From the NCBI GenBank assembly GCA_904419075.1, contig CAJFQM010000016.1, positions 1-35,881 on the forward strand: a stretch of DNA of 35,881 bases, in the 5' to 3' direction. Source of the DNA: an uncultured Clostridia bacterium. Lineage in GTDB: Bacteria; Bacillota; Clostridia; Christensenellales; Borkfalkiaceae. Of this stretch, positions 1 through 8,764 are shown in pieces. Under the pieces are notes generated by a model that was not told the DNA's origin, made no database searches, and was given only the letters and a program-made list of their open reading frames with translations. Within the stretch, counting starts at the first letter, position 1. The number at the start of each line of letters is the position of its first letter. A program made the position numbers and the translations under genes.

Positions 1-60
1 CCCTCGCTTTTTCGCATATTCCTCTAAGTATTCGTAAAGTTTTCTTTCGCTCGGTTTCAT
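1..60 (-). CDS. 5' end of an unidentified gene, cut by the left edge
   Basis: A minus-strand reading frame opens with ATG at 58-60 and stays open for 20 codons to the window edge. It follows a GAGGAAAG ribosome-binding site and begins 12 bp downstream of the MBOAT stop. The visible residues start MKPSERKLYEYLEEYAKKR. They are charged and helical, loosely like the first helix of LexA-type winged-helix repressors, but twenty residues cannot identify a family. Its position makes it a candidate last member of the MBOAT operon. Confidence 0.55.
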   Translation of the reverse strand, partial: MKPSERKLYEYLEEYAKKRG

Positions 61-72
61 CTCTTTCCTCTA

Positions 73-1719
73 CTAAAATTGAAAATATTCAAAGCCGCTG
101 ATGTCTCCCGACGACAGCAAACCTAACCAAAACAATACCACCGCAAAAATTCCGTAAATGAATAAGCCGACGTTTGTCTTTCCCTCCGTACGGGCTACGG
201 GACATAAACGACCCAGCGGCGATTCACGGCGCTCTTCCGTGAGACGATACAAAAGGGACATCGTCACGATTGCCACGGCGAGCTGTAAAATCTGTATCGC
301 GTTCATCCCCAAAGCGGACAATGCGGCATCGAAGTAACCTTCGCCCCACCCCCAAGCCGTGAACATCTGCCGAAACGCAATCCCTACTTCTCCCAGGCTT
401 TGGGCGCGGAATAATACGCAACTGAATGTAAACAAAATAAATATCGCTATCTGCCGAAGCAGTCTGACCGTCGGATTTCCGTCGTTCTTTGCGGAGCCCG
501 CGTCGGCTTTGTTGGCACCGTCACGGAATCCGCGGCCGCTTGCGGAAGCCACGGAGGTCGCGGGAATTGCGGCGCCCGAGGCCGAAGCGGTACCGTCGGG
601 AACAACGGAAGCCATAGGAGCCGCAGACGGCGTACAATTTGCGGCATTTGCAGGAGACAAAGAGGTTTTCGGGGACTTTTTCAAAAGCGTTTCCACGCTT
701 ACCGCGACGCCCGCAACCAATCCCCACAGCACAAACGTCCAATTCGCGCCGTGCCAGAGACCGCACAATGTAAATACGATTAAAGTATTTAAGATTTTTC
801 TCGCTTTGCCTTTCCGATTGCCGCCCAGCGGGATATACACATACTGCGTAAACCATTGATTGAGCGTAATATGCCAGCGGCGGAAAAATTCCGTATAGCT
901 TGTCGAAGTCAAGGGTTTATCGAAATTTTTGGTCAGTCTGACACCCATGAGCCGCGCCGAACCCATCGCGATTTCCGAATATCCCGCAAAATCGTTATAA
1001 ATCTGAATGAGGAACAGCGCGGAGGCGGCAAAGACCGCCAAACCGTTCGCGCTTCCCAAATCCGCATACACTTTATTGACGAAAATACCGCAGAAATCGG
1101 CCACGACGCATTTTCGGAAAAACCCCGACAAAAGCCATTTCGCACCCGAAAGGAGATCTTCTTCCTCGATATGGTGCTTTTCCTTTAATTGCGGCAACAA
1201 GGTCTGAGGACGTTCAATGGGACCCGCCACAAGCTGGGGAAAATAGGAGACGTACAGCGCGAAATATCCGAAATGACGCTCGGCCTTGAAATCCCCGCGA
1301 TAGACGTCGATGACATACGACAGCGTCTGAAACGTATAAAACGAGATTCCGACGGGCAAAATCACATTCAGAACGATATCGTCCTGCTCGGCGTGAAACA
1401 GCCTTACGATTCCCGTCACGCTCTCTAAAATAAAGTTGATGTATTTGAAGAATACGAGCGCCCCCAAACAGATGATCAGCGTGCCGATAAGCCAGGCCTT
1501 TTTCGCCTTTTTATTCTCCGTACGGTCGATTCCGATTCCCGCGATATACGAGATCAGCGTAGTGAGAAAAATCAACCCGATGAGCCAAACGTTCCAGCTC
1601 ATATAAAAAAGATAGCTGGCGACAAGAAGAAGGATCCATCTTCCCTTATGCGGCAAAAGCCAATAAAGAAGAACGACTACGGGAAGAAAAATCAAAAATT
1701 CCAAAGAATTAAAATTCAA
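73..1719 (-). CDS. MBOAT-family membrane O-acyltransferase (AlgI/DltB-like)
   Basis: This 548-residue polytopic membrane protein belongs to the MBOAT family, which moves acyl (usually acetyl) groups across the membrane onto extracellular polymers with an SGNH-type partner. The hallmark motifs are present: FFRRWHITLN with His283 and CGLWHGANW with His323, the conserved family histidine. Hydrophobic segments fill residues 1-340 and 420-548. Between them (about 343-413) lies an unusual Ala/Ser/Pro-rich, low-complexity insertion. The start codon is TTG (1717-1719). It lies one base after the TAA of the upstream small gene and behind a G-rich ribosome-binding site (AAGGGGGGCAGG), so translation is probably coupled. 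Two SGNH proteins upstream in the same operon fit O-acylation of a surface polysaccharide; the acceptor is unknown. Confidence 0.92.
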   Translation of the reverse strand: MNFNSLEFLIFLPVVVLLYWLLPHKGRWILLLVASYLFYMSWNVWLIGLIFLTTLISYIAGIGIDRTENKKAKKAWLIGTLIICLGALVFFKYINFILESVTGIVRLFHAEQDDIVLNVILPVGISFYTFQTLSYVIDVYRGDFKAERHFGYFALYVSYFPQLVAGPIERPQTLLPQLKEKHHIEEEDLLSGAKWLLSGFFRKCVVADFCGIFVNKVYADLGSANGLAVFAASALFLIQIYNDFAGYSEIAMGSARLMGVRLTKNFDKPLTSTSYTEFFRRWHITLNQWFTQYVYIPLGGNRKGKARKILNTLIVFTLCGLWHGANWTFVLWGLVAGVAVSVETLLKKSPKTSLSPANAANCTPSAAPMASVVPDGTASASGAAIPATSVASASGRGFRDGANKADAGSAKNDGNPTVRLLRQIAIFILFTFSCVLFRAQSLGEVGIAFRQMFTAWGWGEGYFDAALSALGMNAIQILQLAVAIVTMSLLYRLTEERRESPLGRLCPVARTEGKTNVGLFIYGIFAVVLFWLGLLSSGDISGFEYFQF

Positions 1720-1720
1720 T

Positions 1721-1963
1721 TTACCTGCCCCCCTTCTTCCACAGCGGCAACAAATTTATCGCAAAAAATGCCGCCGCAACGATGCCGACCTCATACAGCC
1801 CCGCACCCTTTAACAAAGCGTACGTCGCAGTCGCCACAAAGATCAGCGCGGAAACGACCGTGACGCAAAAATGCGTTTTCTTCACCAATCCGAATCCGCA
1901 AAGCGCGAGCGAAACGATAAAACCCAGCAAAATTAACGGATTACTTACGAATACGCTTTCCAT
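1721..1963 (-). CDS. Small integral membrane protein in the O-acylation operon
   Basis: This 80-residue, strongly hydrophobic protein has two to three predicted transmembrane helices (roughly residues 8-26, 32-50 and 55-74) and ends in a basic tail (LWKKGGR). It starts at ATG 1963 after an excellent GGAGGAGAT ribosome-binding site. It sits 13 bp after the SGNH gene and its stop is one base before the MBOAT start, so it is almost certainly co-translated with its neighbours. I do not recognise a family. By position it could be an accessory subunit of the acyltransferase, as small membrane proteins are in Dlt systems, but that is inference from context only. Confidence 0.8.
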   Translation of the reverse strand: MESVFVSNPLILLGFIVSLALCGFGLVKKTHFCVTVVSALIFVATATYALLKGAGLYEVGIVAAAFFAINLLPLWKKGGR

Positions 1964-1976
1964 ATCTCCTCCGTCG

Positions 1977-3818
1977 TCAAACCCCTGCCGCCTGCAAATC
2001 CGAAATCAGGCGCTCCGTGCGCAAAGCTGCGCCCAAATCGTTCAGGTGATAGTCGCTGTCGTAAAAATATCTGCCGAGAAACATATAATCTTCCACATCG
2101 GAAATAAACTCGTATCCGTAAACGGAAAGCATGCTTTCAAACTTCTCGGCAAACTCACGCCCCTTTTCCTCCATCTCCGTCCCGCCCCTTGCGCTGATAT
2201 TGACGGGAGCATACGAAAGATATACCTTGCCGCCCTTCGCCCTGATCGCGTCGTAATATCCGACCAGCTTCTCTATCCCGCTCTCCGTCAAAAGTTCGGG
2301 CGCGTAACAATACGCATTGTCGCTGTACGTGACATCCCGCTCGGTCTCCGTCGACTCGTCGTACGGACGTTCGTAGGTATAATCTCCGTAGATGTTGTAA
2401 TCCTCGTACCTGCCGTCGTTGTAATCGCACGGCTCCATTTCGTCTTTAAGTTCGATATAGTCGAAAAATGCGCGGATGACTCCGCCGTTATCCGAAAAAT
2501 CGGCGAGAGAAAGCAAATCGTAATTGCCTTCCACCATAATAAACATAATATTGTTTACAAAATAGCCGAACATGAGCTGACTGGGGCTCATTTCTTCGGG
2601 CGCATGGACAAATACGTCGTCTTTTCCTATATAATTGACCATGATATCCATCTGAAACGCCGCATTTATATCCCCGTTCACACCCATGTTGAACACGACG
2701 TAATCATCCCCGTAAACATCGTTTACCGCATGGCTGTTCAGGCCGTAGGCAAAACTGCACCCCGAAAAAAAGATGAGTTTCTTTTTATCGGCGTTCAATA
2801 TCAGCCTATCCATGTTATCCGAAAAAATCGTATTGCTATTTACCGCCTGAAAACACGGCTTTCTCACCGCATTGATGTGAAACGTTTCGATATTATAGGG
2901 AAACGCCTTTTCGTCTATCTCCTCGATATTGTCCGAAAAATACAGCTCGGAAAACGACGAATGCAGAAACGAATTGCCTTTTACGCGCTCGATTGTATTC
3001 GGCAGAACGAGCGTTTTGCTCGAAAGCGTCCCGCAGGGCATATTCGTCGTAAAGGAACTGGAAATCTCCGCCACCTTCATTCCGTCGATCTCCGCGGGGA
3101 TCACAAAAGGCTGAATATCCCCTTTTCCGCGATATCCCGTCAGTGCAATCTTATCGTTTTCCAACTCTTTATAAAGAAGCTGGCTTTCGCCGATACTTTG
3201 CTCCCATTCCGCATACAGCGTCGCTTCTTCACCGTCTCCTACCGTGACCCGACTCCCGAGGCCGATGTGCTCGCCTTCGCCGTCGGCGCGCGTATTCCAG
3301 CCCGTCAGTACATAACCTTTGCGCTCTACGTCCGCACCGTTGATGGTGTTCGGGCGCAGGTGTTTCGTGAGAGCATAGTCTACCGTACGTTCCTCGGCGC
3401 CCTCCCTGTCCGTTCCGCCGTTGAAAATATACTTTATCGTACATTTTAAGTCTATATTGACGGCATTCGAAACTTTGCTTTTCTGACATTCCACCGTCAC
3501 CCTCGAAGGACGCGAAACGTTTTTCAACGTCAGCACCGTCTTCCCGTCCTTTGTCTCCGTCGCATATTCCTTATAGTCACAAGAGACAAACTCATACCCG
3601 GTACGAAGAAAAAGCTCGGTTTTGAAATCCTCGCCAGGTTCTACTTCTCCGGTCGGAACAGATGCCGTAAAAAACAGGCTGTCTACGATGGACACTTTTA
3701 CTTTGTCCGGCCGATGCTCTGTCTGCGTACAACCACATAACAATACACATACCGCCAACAACAGGATAAAAAAGAATTGCGTTTTCTTACTCCGTATATC
3801 CTTCCAGCTGCTTCGCAT
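1977..3818 (-). CDS. Lipoprotein with InlB-type repeat, LRR_5 domain and C-terminal SGNH/AlgJ-like domain
   Basis: This is a 613-residue lipoprotein. Residues 14-30 form a lipoprotein signal with lipobox LLCGC (Cys30). An InlB B-type repeat follows (about 120-205, ending TLYAEW), then a leucine-rich LRR_5/BspA-like segment (about 215-325). Last is an SGNH/AlgJ-like domain with a nucleophile block SGCSFAYG (Ser355) and a C-terminal DSDYHLND block (Asp587, His591). Such domains act as extracytoplasmic O-acetyl transferases or esterases on polysaccharides. I chose ATG 3816-3818 because CTGGGGGCG lies just upstream; an in-frame codon at 3845 has no ribosome-binding site. The gene overlaps the end of the preceding SGNH gene by 32 bp, which implies coupling. 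It is a partner of the MBOAT protein by context; whether it transfers or hydrolyses is unknown. Confidence 0.85.
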   Translation of the reverse strand: MRSSWKDIRSKKTQFFFILLLAVCVLLCGCTQTEHRPDKVKVSIVDSLFFTASVPTGEVEPGEDFKTELFLRTGYEFVSCDYKEYATETKDGKTVLTLKNVSRPSRVTVECQKSKVSNAVNIDLKCTIKYIFNGGTDREGAEERTVDYALTKHLRPNTINGADVERKGYVLTGWNTRADGEGEHIGLGSRVTVGDGEEATLYAEWEQSIGESQLLYKELENDKIALTGYRGKGDIQPFVIPAEIDGMKVAEISSSFTTNMPCGTLSSKTLVLPNTIERVKGNSFLHSSFSELYFSDNIEEIDEKAFPYNIETFHINAVRKPCFQAVNSNTIFSDNMDRLILNADKKKLIFFSGCSFAYGLNSHAVNDVYGDDYVVFNMGVNGDINAAFQMDIMVNYIGKDDVFVHAPEEMSPSQLMFGYFVNNIMFIMVEGNYDLLSLADFSDNGGVIRAFFDYIELKDEMEPCDYNDGRYEDYNIYGDYTYERPYDESTETERDVTYSDNAYCYAPELLTESGIEKLVGYYDAIRAKGGKVYLSYAPVNISARGGTEMEEKGREFAEKFESMLSVYGYEFISDVEDYMFLGRYFYDSDYHLNDLGAALRTERLISDLQAAGV

Positions 3819-5256
3819 AACGCCCCCAGAAATAATTGTTTGCAAATTCGCTTAAAGATTCCTCCGGCACATAAATCTTACAGCTGCCCGGCACGCCGTT
3901 CAGCAATTCGTATCCGACGGAAATTTCCGCAGGCTCCGAGTGCCGCAAAACGATGCGTTCCAAATTGTCACAGCCCAAAAAACTTCCGTTCGGCAGCGTA
4001 TGGATATTCTCCTGAATCGTGACGCTTTTCAAATTTTTATCATCGAAAAATACGACGGGCAAAAACGCCTTTACATAAATACCGTCTACCTGATAGGGGA
4101 TTACCAGCTCCTCGGCGGCCTTACCCGCTTCCGTCAGTCCGACAACCGTATAATAACTGCCGTCGAGACGATATTCAAACATGTCCGCGTCCGTATTGTC
4201 TCCCTCTCCCGTTACGCCTTCGTCGGGCAGAACGGGTTTCTCGGGAAGGTCATAGTCCGTTTTCGTCGTATTCCCGAATTGATTTTTGATATCGTTTACG
4301 AGTTGAACCGTCCTGACCTGCATGCCGCTGTCATTCAGGTGATAATTGGAATCGTAAAACCACTCCTTTTCCAAAATATAATCTTCTATGTTGCTGATAA
4401 TCGGAAATTGCAATTTTTCCTCTATGCAATCATAAAAATCCGCGATTCGTTCCAATTCTCCGAATGAAATCGCTCCTGCGTTCATCGGCGCAAAAGAATA
4501 ATACATCTCTGCGCCCTTCTTTCTCACCTTCTCCGCATAATCGTTGATAAAATTCACAAAATCTGAGGAAAACAGCGACTCCTCAAATACGATCGGATTA
4601 TTTTCGTCCACGCCGTCCGGCATTACGTTATTCGGCCGTGCATAATTTTTCAAATCGCCGCGTTCGTCGAAAGAAGAGTGCGCGTACACGCCGCTTCCCG
4701 AGGCGGGAGTTCCCTCCTCGTAAAGAGCCAGCTTTTTCGCCGTATAGCCGATATACCCCGCCGCAAGTTCACCCTTCGTCTCCTTCGGAAAAGCGTTATA
4801 CATGCTCATGTCGCTGTCGAGCGCATACCACGCTTCTTCCGCCGAAAAGTAAGTCGAGAGAGACTGGGCAAACAGCTCGGGCGTAAATATCACCACGTCG
4901 CCTTCCCCGATTTCTCCGTAAGCGAGCTCGCACATCATTTTCGTGCCGAGAGAACCGTACAGCCCGAAGTTACAAACCGAATAGTCCAGTCCCGCTTCCC
5001 GAAGCAACGTCTCGGCGAGAGCCGAATCTACCCCGAAGGCTACACTTGAATTTCCGAGGACGACGATCTTCTTGCCCGTCGTATCTTTCAATCGTGCGTA
5101 AAGGTCAGAAAGTGCGCCGTAATAGGTCGCAGAATATTGAGGCGGTATATACCGACCCGCGATATAGATCCCCGCAAACGGAGCGCATACCGCAAGGAAT
5201 ACAAACAGACACATGAAAAGAATCGCTGCAATTCTGCGTCCTTTCGTCTTCTCCAT
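3787..5256 (-). CDS. SGNH/AlgJ-like O-acetyl-transfer domain with C-terminal LRR_5 domain
   Basis: This 489-residue protein has an N-terminal signal anchor (about residues 8-31, hydrophobic after KTKGRR). An SGNH/AlgJ-like domain follows, with VLGNSSVAFG (Ser70 as likely nucleophile), a second glycine block FGLYGSLG, and DSNYHLND (Asp302, His306). The C-terminus (about 350-480) is an LRR_5-like region with the VIPYQVDGIYVKAF and LKSVTIQ strands typical of BspA-type repeats. Start ATG 5256 is preferred: GGGAGA lies 8 bases upstream, while the TTG at 5277 falls in the base of a hairpin. It shares the Asp-x3-His spacing of its downstream neighbour but has the reverse domain order. In the same operon as the MBOAT gene, it is probably the extracellular acyl-transfer partner. 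Confidence 0.85.
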   Translation of the reverse strand: MEKTKGRRIAAILFMCLFVFLAVCAPFAGIYIAGRYIPPQYSATYYGALSDLYARLKDTTGKKIVVLGNSSVAFGVDSALAETLLREAGLDYSVCNFGLYGSLGTKMMCELAYGEIGEGDVVIFTPELFAQSLSTYFSAEEAWYALDSDMSMYNAFPKETKGELAAGYIGYTAKKLALYEEGTPASGSGVYAHSSFDERGDLKNYARPNNVMPDGVDENNPIVFEESLFSSDFVNFINDYAEKVRKKGAEMYYSFAPMNAGAISFGELERIADFYDCIEEKLQFPIISNIEDYILEKEWFYDSNYHLNDSGMQVRTVQLVNDIKNQFGNTTKTDYDLPEKPVLPDEGVTGEGDNTDADMFEYRLDGSYYTVVGLTEAGKAAEELVIPYQVDGIYVKAFLPVVFFDDKNLKSVTIQENIHTLPNGSFLGCDNLERIVLRHSEPAEISVGYELLNGVPGSCKIYVPEESLSEFANNYFWGRYAKQLEGYTE

Positions 5257-5277
5257 CACCGCTTCTCCCAAAGTCAA

Positions 5278-5313
5278 ACAATGCGCCCGAAGCTCAGTCT
5301 ACGGGCGCATTGT
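5278..5313 (-). terminator. Intrinsic-terminator-like hairpin between GH3 and SGNH genes
   Basis: The arms ACAATGCGCCCG (5278-5289) and CGGGCGCATTGT (5302-5313) are perfectly complementary around a 12-base loop. Read on the minus strand the stem is followed by TTTGACTTT, a weak T-tract; read on the plus strand it is followed by TCTTTTGC. Only about 20 bp remain before the next start codon, too little for a new promoter, so it may attenuate rather than stop transcription into the O-acylation genes. Confidence 0.6.
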
Positions 5314-5320
5314 CTTTTGC

Positions 5321-8311
5321 TCAGTCGTTCTCTTTTTTAGCGCCGTATTGTTTCACAAGACACAAAACGTACATCGCCGCCGTACCGGCCGTAAGAACGC
5401 CGAATACGCAGTCCACCGCGATGAGCGTCGTTTTCCACCACCAACTTGAAGTCTTAATTCTCGTTTCGGGCGTAATTCCGTTCATCGCCGCGCTGTAATT
5501 GGCGACGACATATAAAATTCTGTGAGAAGATTCACGCATACGCTGACAAAAACTTGCATTCGCCCTGAACGACGCCAACGTATTATTAGCGCCTTGCCCG
5601 AGGAATATATCCGTACCGCGTGCAAGTCCGTCCTGATAAGTCATGAGAATCTTCGTATTGGAATCTGCCATGTCCGTGATGCAATAGCCGTCAAAGCCCC
5701 ATTCGCCGCGCATGATATTTTCAAGGATGTTCAGGCTTGCGCCGACCCAATCCGTACCCGCACGATTCATTGCGGACATGACTGCGTGTGCGTTGCCCAT
5801 TCCTTCCGCAGAAGACAAAGCATATTCAAACGGCATCAAGTAAATTTCACGGGCCGACTGCTCGTTCAGCCATACTCCGCCGCCGGCACGTTGATCTTCC
5901 TGATCATTGAAGGCAATATGCTTTACATTCGCTACTACACCCTTGGACTGGATTCCCTGAATCTCACTTATCGCAGCCATCGCGGTGAGATAGGGATCTT
6001 CCGAGAAATACTCGTGAGAACGGCCGCCGAACGGCATTCTGTGAATATTGATCGCGTTCGCGTAAATTCCCGAATCTCCTATTGCCCGCGCGTCCTCCGC
6101 AAGCATTTCGCCGACCTTTTTGATGAGTTCGTCGTTGAACGACGACGCCCAAATTCCTTCGCTCGGCATGGAAAGTTTGCCCTTTGAACCGGTGACGCCC
6201 GTCGGGCCGTCGTGCTCATGCGTGTCGGGCTTCGAGACCGACTCCAAGACGTCCGTCATATATTTACCGTTCGTCAAAAGGCGGGACTGCTCCTCAAAGG
6301 TCATCTGATCCAACAGCGTTTCCCAACTTTCGTCGTCATAAGGTTTTCCGCGGAGCATCGCCAAAGTGAGGCCTTCTCCCTCGACTTTTCCGTAAGCGGG
6401 TATTTTCGCATCGGGATCCTCGGGAATAGGCTTATTGCTCTTCAAATCCTCAAACATTTTGTCCGTCACGGTCACCGTGATCTTTTCTTTGGGAAGCGTG
6501 CCCGTCCAATCGTTTCTCGAAACGTACGTTACATCCGTATCGCTTCCCTCGTATTTATTGAGGTCGGCAAAATCAAGCTGATTGGTGATCGTATTTCCCG
6601 TATGCGCGGAGACGGAATAGGTCATCTTATCCAATTCGGGATTGTCCCAGACCATTTTCGCAAGCGCGCTGTTTCCGTCCGCGTCCATTCTGCCGTCGGT
6701 ATTCTTTACGGTCTTTCCCTGTGCAGCCAAAATATTGTTCGCCGCTTCGTGAGAACCGTTTCCGACCGCCAGATAATACTCGCCAGCATCCATGATATAC
6801 GTCTTTGCGCCGTTCGCGTCATAGCTCTTGAAGAGATCTTTCTTCACGTTTATCGTAACCGTCTCTTCTTCGCCGGGAGCGATTACGTCCGTCTTGTCAT
6901 AGCCTACAAGCTCCACGGCCGCCTTTTCCACGCCGTTTTCAATATCATATTCGGTATACGGCTTTTGAAGGTAGATGCCCACCGCTTCTTTTCCGCTGTA
7001 AGTATCGCTGTCGTTATGTACGGTCACGGTGACGTCGAAGCTCTTGCCGTCCTCCGCTTCCGCCACGTCAAACGCCGTGTAACTGAAATCCGCATAGGAA
7101 AGTCCGTAACCGAACGGATAGGCCACGTCTGCCGAATAATTGTATTCGCCCGCGTTGCCCGTTTCTTTGACGTAATCTGTATAGCGGGTTTCGTAATAGC
7201 GATAACCGACATAAATTCCCTCGCTGTAAACGCCGTAATATCTTTGGGTATCGTTCAAATTTTCGTCGTTTTCAAACGAGGACATAAATCTCTTGTCCTT
7301 ATTATAGCTCTGCTGCATCATTGCGGGCGAAGAGAAATTATCCTTCAAATAAGTATCCGACAGTTTCCCCGAGGGAACAATCTTACCCGTCAAAGCCTCT
7401 GCAACCGCCGAAATTCCGTTTTTGCCCACATTTCCGATCCAAAGGCAAGCGTCTACGTCTATCGTATCTCTGTCGAGAAAATCCAGCTGAATCGTCGCGG
7501 AAGAATTGAGCGTGACAATAATCTTCTTTATCGTCCCTTCTTTTTTCAATCTGGTCAACTCTTCCAAGACCCCTATTTCCGCCGAGGTCAGAGAAAGACA
7601 GCTTCCGTCTTCGCCGAACTTATTCGCATACTCTTCGCTATCCGACAAGATCGAAGAAGCCGTAAGATCCTTTCCTTCGCCGCTGTCGCGTGCGATATTC
7701 ACGATAGCCGTGGAATATTCTCCGAAAGTAGAGGTCACGCTTCCCCATGCGCTGTAAGGAACCTCATCAATGAGATAAATATCGGCCGACATGGTACGCC
7801 CCTTTTTGGCCGCTACCTGCTGCTTATAGAAATTCCACAGATCCGCATTGACTTTAAGCCCCGCGTTTTCAAGCGCTGTCTTGAAATCCGTATATCCCTC
7901 CGTATCTGCTTTCGAAGAGCCGGACGTAGCGTAATTGAAAGAAACGGAACCCGTCAGAAAACAACTGACCTTCTCTTCTTCCGAAAGAGGAAGTGCGTTG
8001 TTATCGTTTTTCAGCAAGACCAATCCTTCACCCTCAATTTGTTTGCAAATTTCGAGATAATCCTTTTGAAGTTTATCATACTCGTCTTCCGCATAGGCCG
8101 ACTTATAATACTGATACTGCTCTTCGTCGGAACGTTCTATTTCCGAAAGAGGAATATTCAAAAAGTCATTGATCATCGTGCTCTGACTGTCCGCGATATA
8201 ATATCCGCCCGTCGTCAACACGAGCAAACTGGCGCACGCGACGGAAAGCCCCTCCCAAAGGCGGCGCTTAAAAATTTTATGATTTAAAAATTTTTCAAAT
8301 TTCTTATTCAT
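5321..8311 (-). CDS. Circularly permuted GH3 beta-glycosidase, membrane-anchored at both ends
   Basis: This 996-residue GH3-family enzyme has permuted domain order. It begins with an N-terminal transmembrane anchor (about 20-42). Next come the GH3 C-domain (about 90-410, opening LVLLKNDNNALPLS), a fibronectin-III-like domain (about 430-530) and the catalytic GH3 barrel (about 640-955). The barrel carries DGPTG (701-705), VKHIAFNDQE (Lys797-His798) and GYCITDMAD, where Asp880 is the likely nucleophile. A second transmembrane helix (about 960-985) precedes a basic tail. This predicts a catalytic body outside the cell tethered at both termini. The start overlaps the stop of the upstream four-helix protein as ATGA. 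Known permuted GH3 enzymes are beta-glucosidases or related exo-enzymes; the sugar preference cannot be read here. Confidence 0.9.
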   Translation of the reverse strand: MNKKFEKFLNHKIFKRRLWEGLSVACASLLVLTTGGYYIADSQSTMINDFLNIPLSEIERSDEEQYQYYKSAYAEDEYDKLQKDYLEICKQIEGEGLVLLKNDNNALPLSEEEKVSCFLTGSVSFNYATSGSSKADTEGYTDFKTALENAGLKVNADLWNFYKQQVAAKKGRTMSADIYLIDEVPYSAWGSVTSTFGEYSTAIVNIARDSGEGKDLTASSILSDSEEYANKFGEDGSCLSLTSAEIGVLEELTRLKKEGTIKKIIVTLNSSATIQLDFLDRDTIDVDACLWIGNVGKNGISAVAEALTGKIVPSGKLSDTYLKDNFSSPAMMQQSYNKDKRFMSSFENDENLNDTQRYYGVYSEGIYVGYRYYETRYTDYVKETGNAGEYNYSADVAYPFGYGLSYADFSYTAFDVAEAEDGKSFDVTVTVHNDSDTYSGKEAVGIYLQKPYTEYDIENGVEKAAVELVGYDKTDVIAPGEEETVTINVKKDLFKSYDANGAKTYIMDAGEYYLAVGNGSHEAANNILAAQGKTVKNTDGRMDADGNSALAKMVWDNPELDKMTYSVSAHTGNTITNQLDFADLNKYEGSDTDVTYVSRNDWTGTLPKEKITVTVTDKMFEDLKSNKPIPEDPDAKIPAYGKVEGEGLTLAMLRGKPYDDESWETLLDQMTFEEQSRLLTNGKYMTDVLESVSKPDTHEHDGPTGVTGSKGKLSMPSEGIWASSFNDELIKKVGEMLAEDARAIGDSGIYANAINIHRMPFGGRSHEYFSEDPYLTAMAAISEIQGIQSKGVVANVKHIAFNDQEDQRAGGGVWLNEQSAREIYLMPFEYALSSAEGMGNAHAVMSAMNRAGTDWVGASLNILENIMRGEWGFDGYCITDMADSNTKILMTYQDGLARGTDIFLGQGANNTLASFRANASFCQRMRESSHRILYVVANYSAAMNGITPETRIKTSSWWWKTTLIAVDCVFGVLTAGTAAMYVLCLVKQYGAKKEND

Positions 8312-8742
8312 GCCTGTACCTCTTTCACTTTTTTAACCCACGGTCTCCATTTGCTTAAAATCGCCGCGAGCAAAGTAAACACAAACGAAAGCACGTACAT
8401 GACGGCCGTCGCGATAAACCCGCTCGTGAAAGATGTATTATCGATTGCGACGAAAACATTGGCAATGTAAGTCACCTGCGAAAAGATAAACCACAGAAAT
8501 GCATACATACCAAACAGATACGCGATATATCTTATCGGCTTGAAATCCACGACGAGACTGACGACACAGATCGCCAAACATACAATGATGTATGCAATCG
8601 CATTTTTATTAAGCTCGGGATTAAATGCAGTAACACCGTTTGCACGGTACAGACAAAGGGCCGCGATACAAAACGCAATCGCGGGAAGGGTAAGATAGTA
8701 TCCTACCCCTTTTCCCGCCAAAAACTTCTTTATCTTTTCCAT
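8308..8742 (-). CDS. Four-helix integral membrane protein between GH3 and CBM lipoprotein
   Basis: This 144-residue protein has four clear hydrophobic segments (about 14-33, 45-63, 68-92 and 103-127) and Lys-rich ends, so both termini are probably cytoplasmic. It starts at ATG 8742 after AAGGAAA and overlaps the downstream GH3 gene by four bases (ATGA), a strong sign of coupled expression. It has no recognised motif. Its constant company with a doubly anchored GH3 enzyme suggests a membrane partner for that enzyme or for import of its product, but this rests on neighbourhood alone. Confidence 0.8.
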   Translation of the reverse strand: MEKIKKFLAGKGVGYYLTLPAIAFCIAALCLYRANGVTAFNPELNKNAIAYIIVCLAICVVSLVVDFKPIRYIAYLFGMYAFLWFIFSQVTYIANVFVAIDNTSFTSGFIATAVMYVLSFVFTLLAAILSKWRPWVKKVKEVQA

Positions 8743-8764
8743 AACGTTTCCTTATTCCGTTTAC

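Noticed and set aside
1782..3449. A 555-codon plus-strand open frame opposite the InlB/SGNH lipoprotein gene
   Set aside because: It has antisense composition, no start context and no motifs, and the minus-strand gene is fully supported by lipobox, domain and catalytic residues.
6212..8287. A 691-codon plus-strand open frame opposite the 996-residue GH3 gene
   Set aside because: It lacks start signals and domain content, and is explained by codon bias of the GH3 gene.
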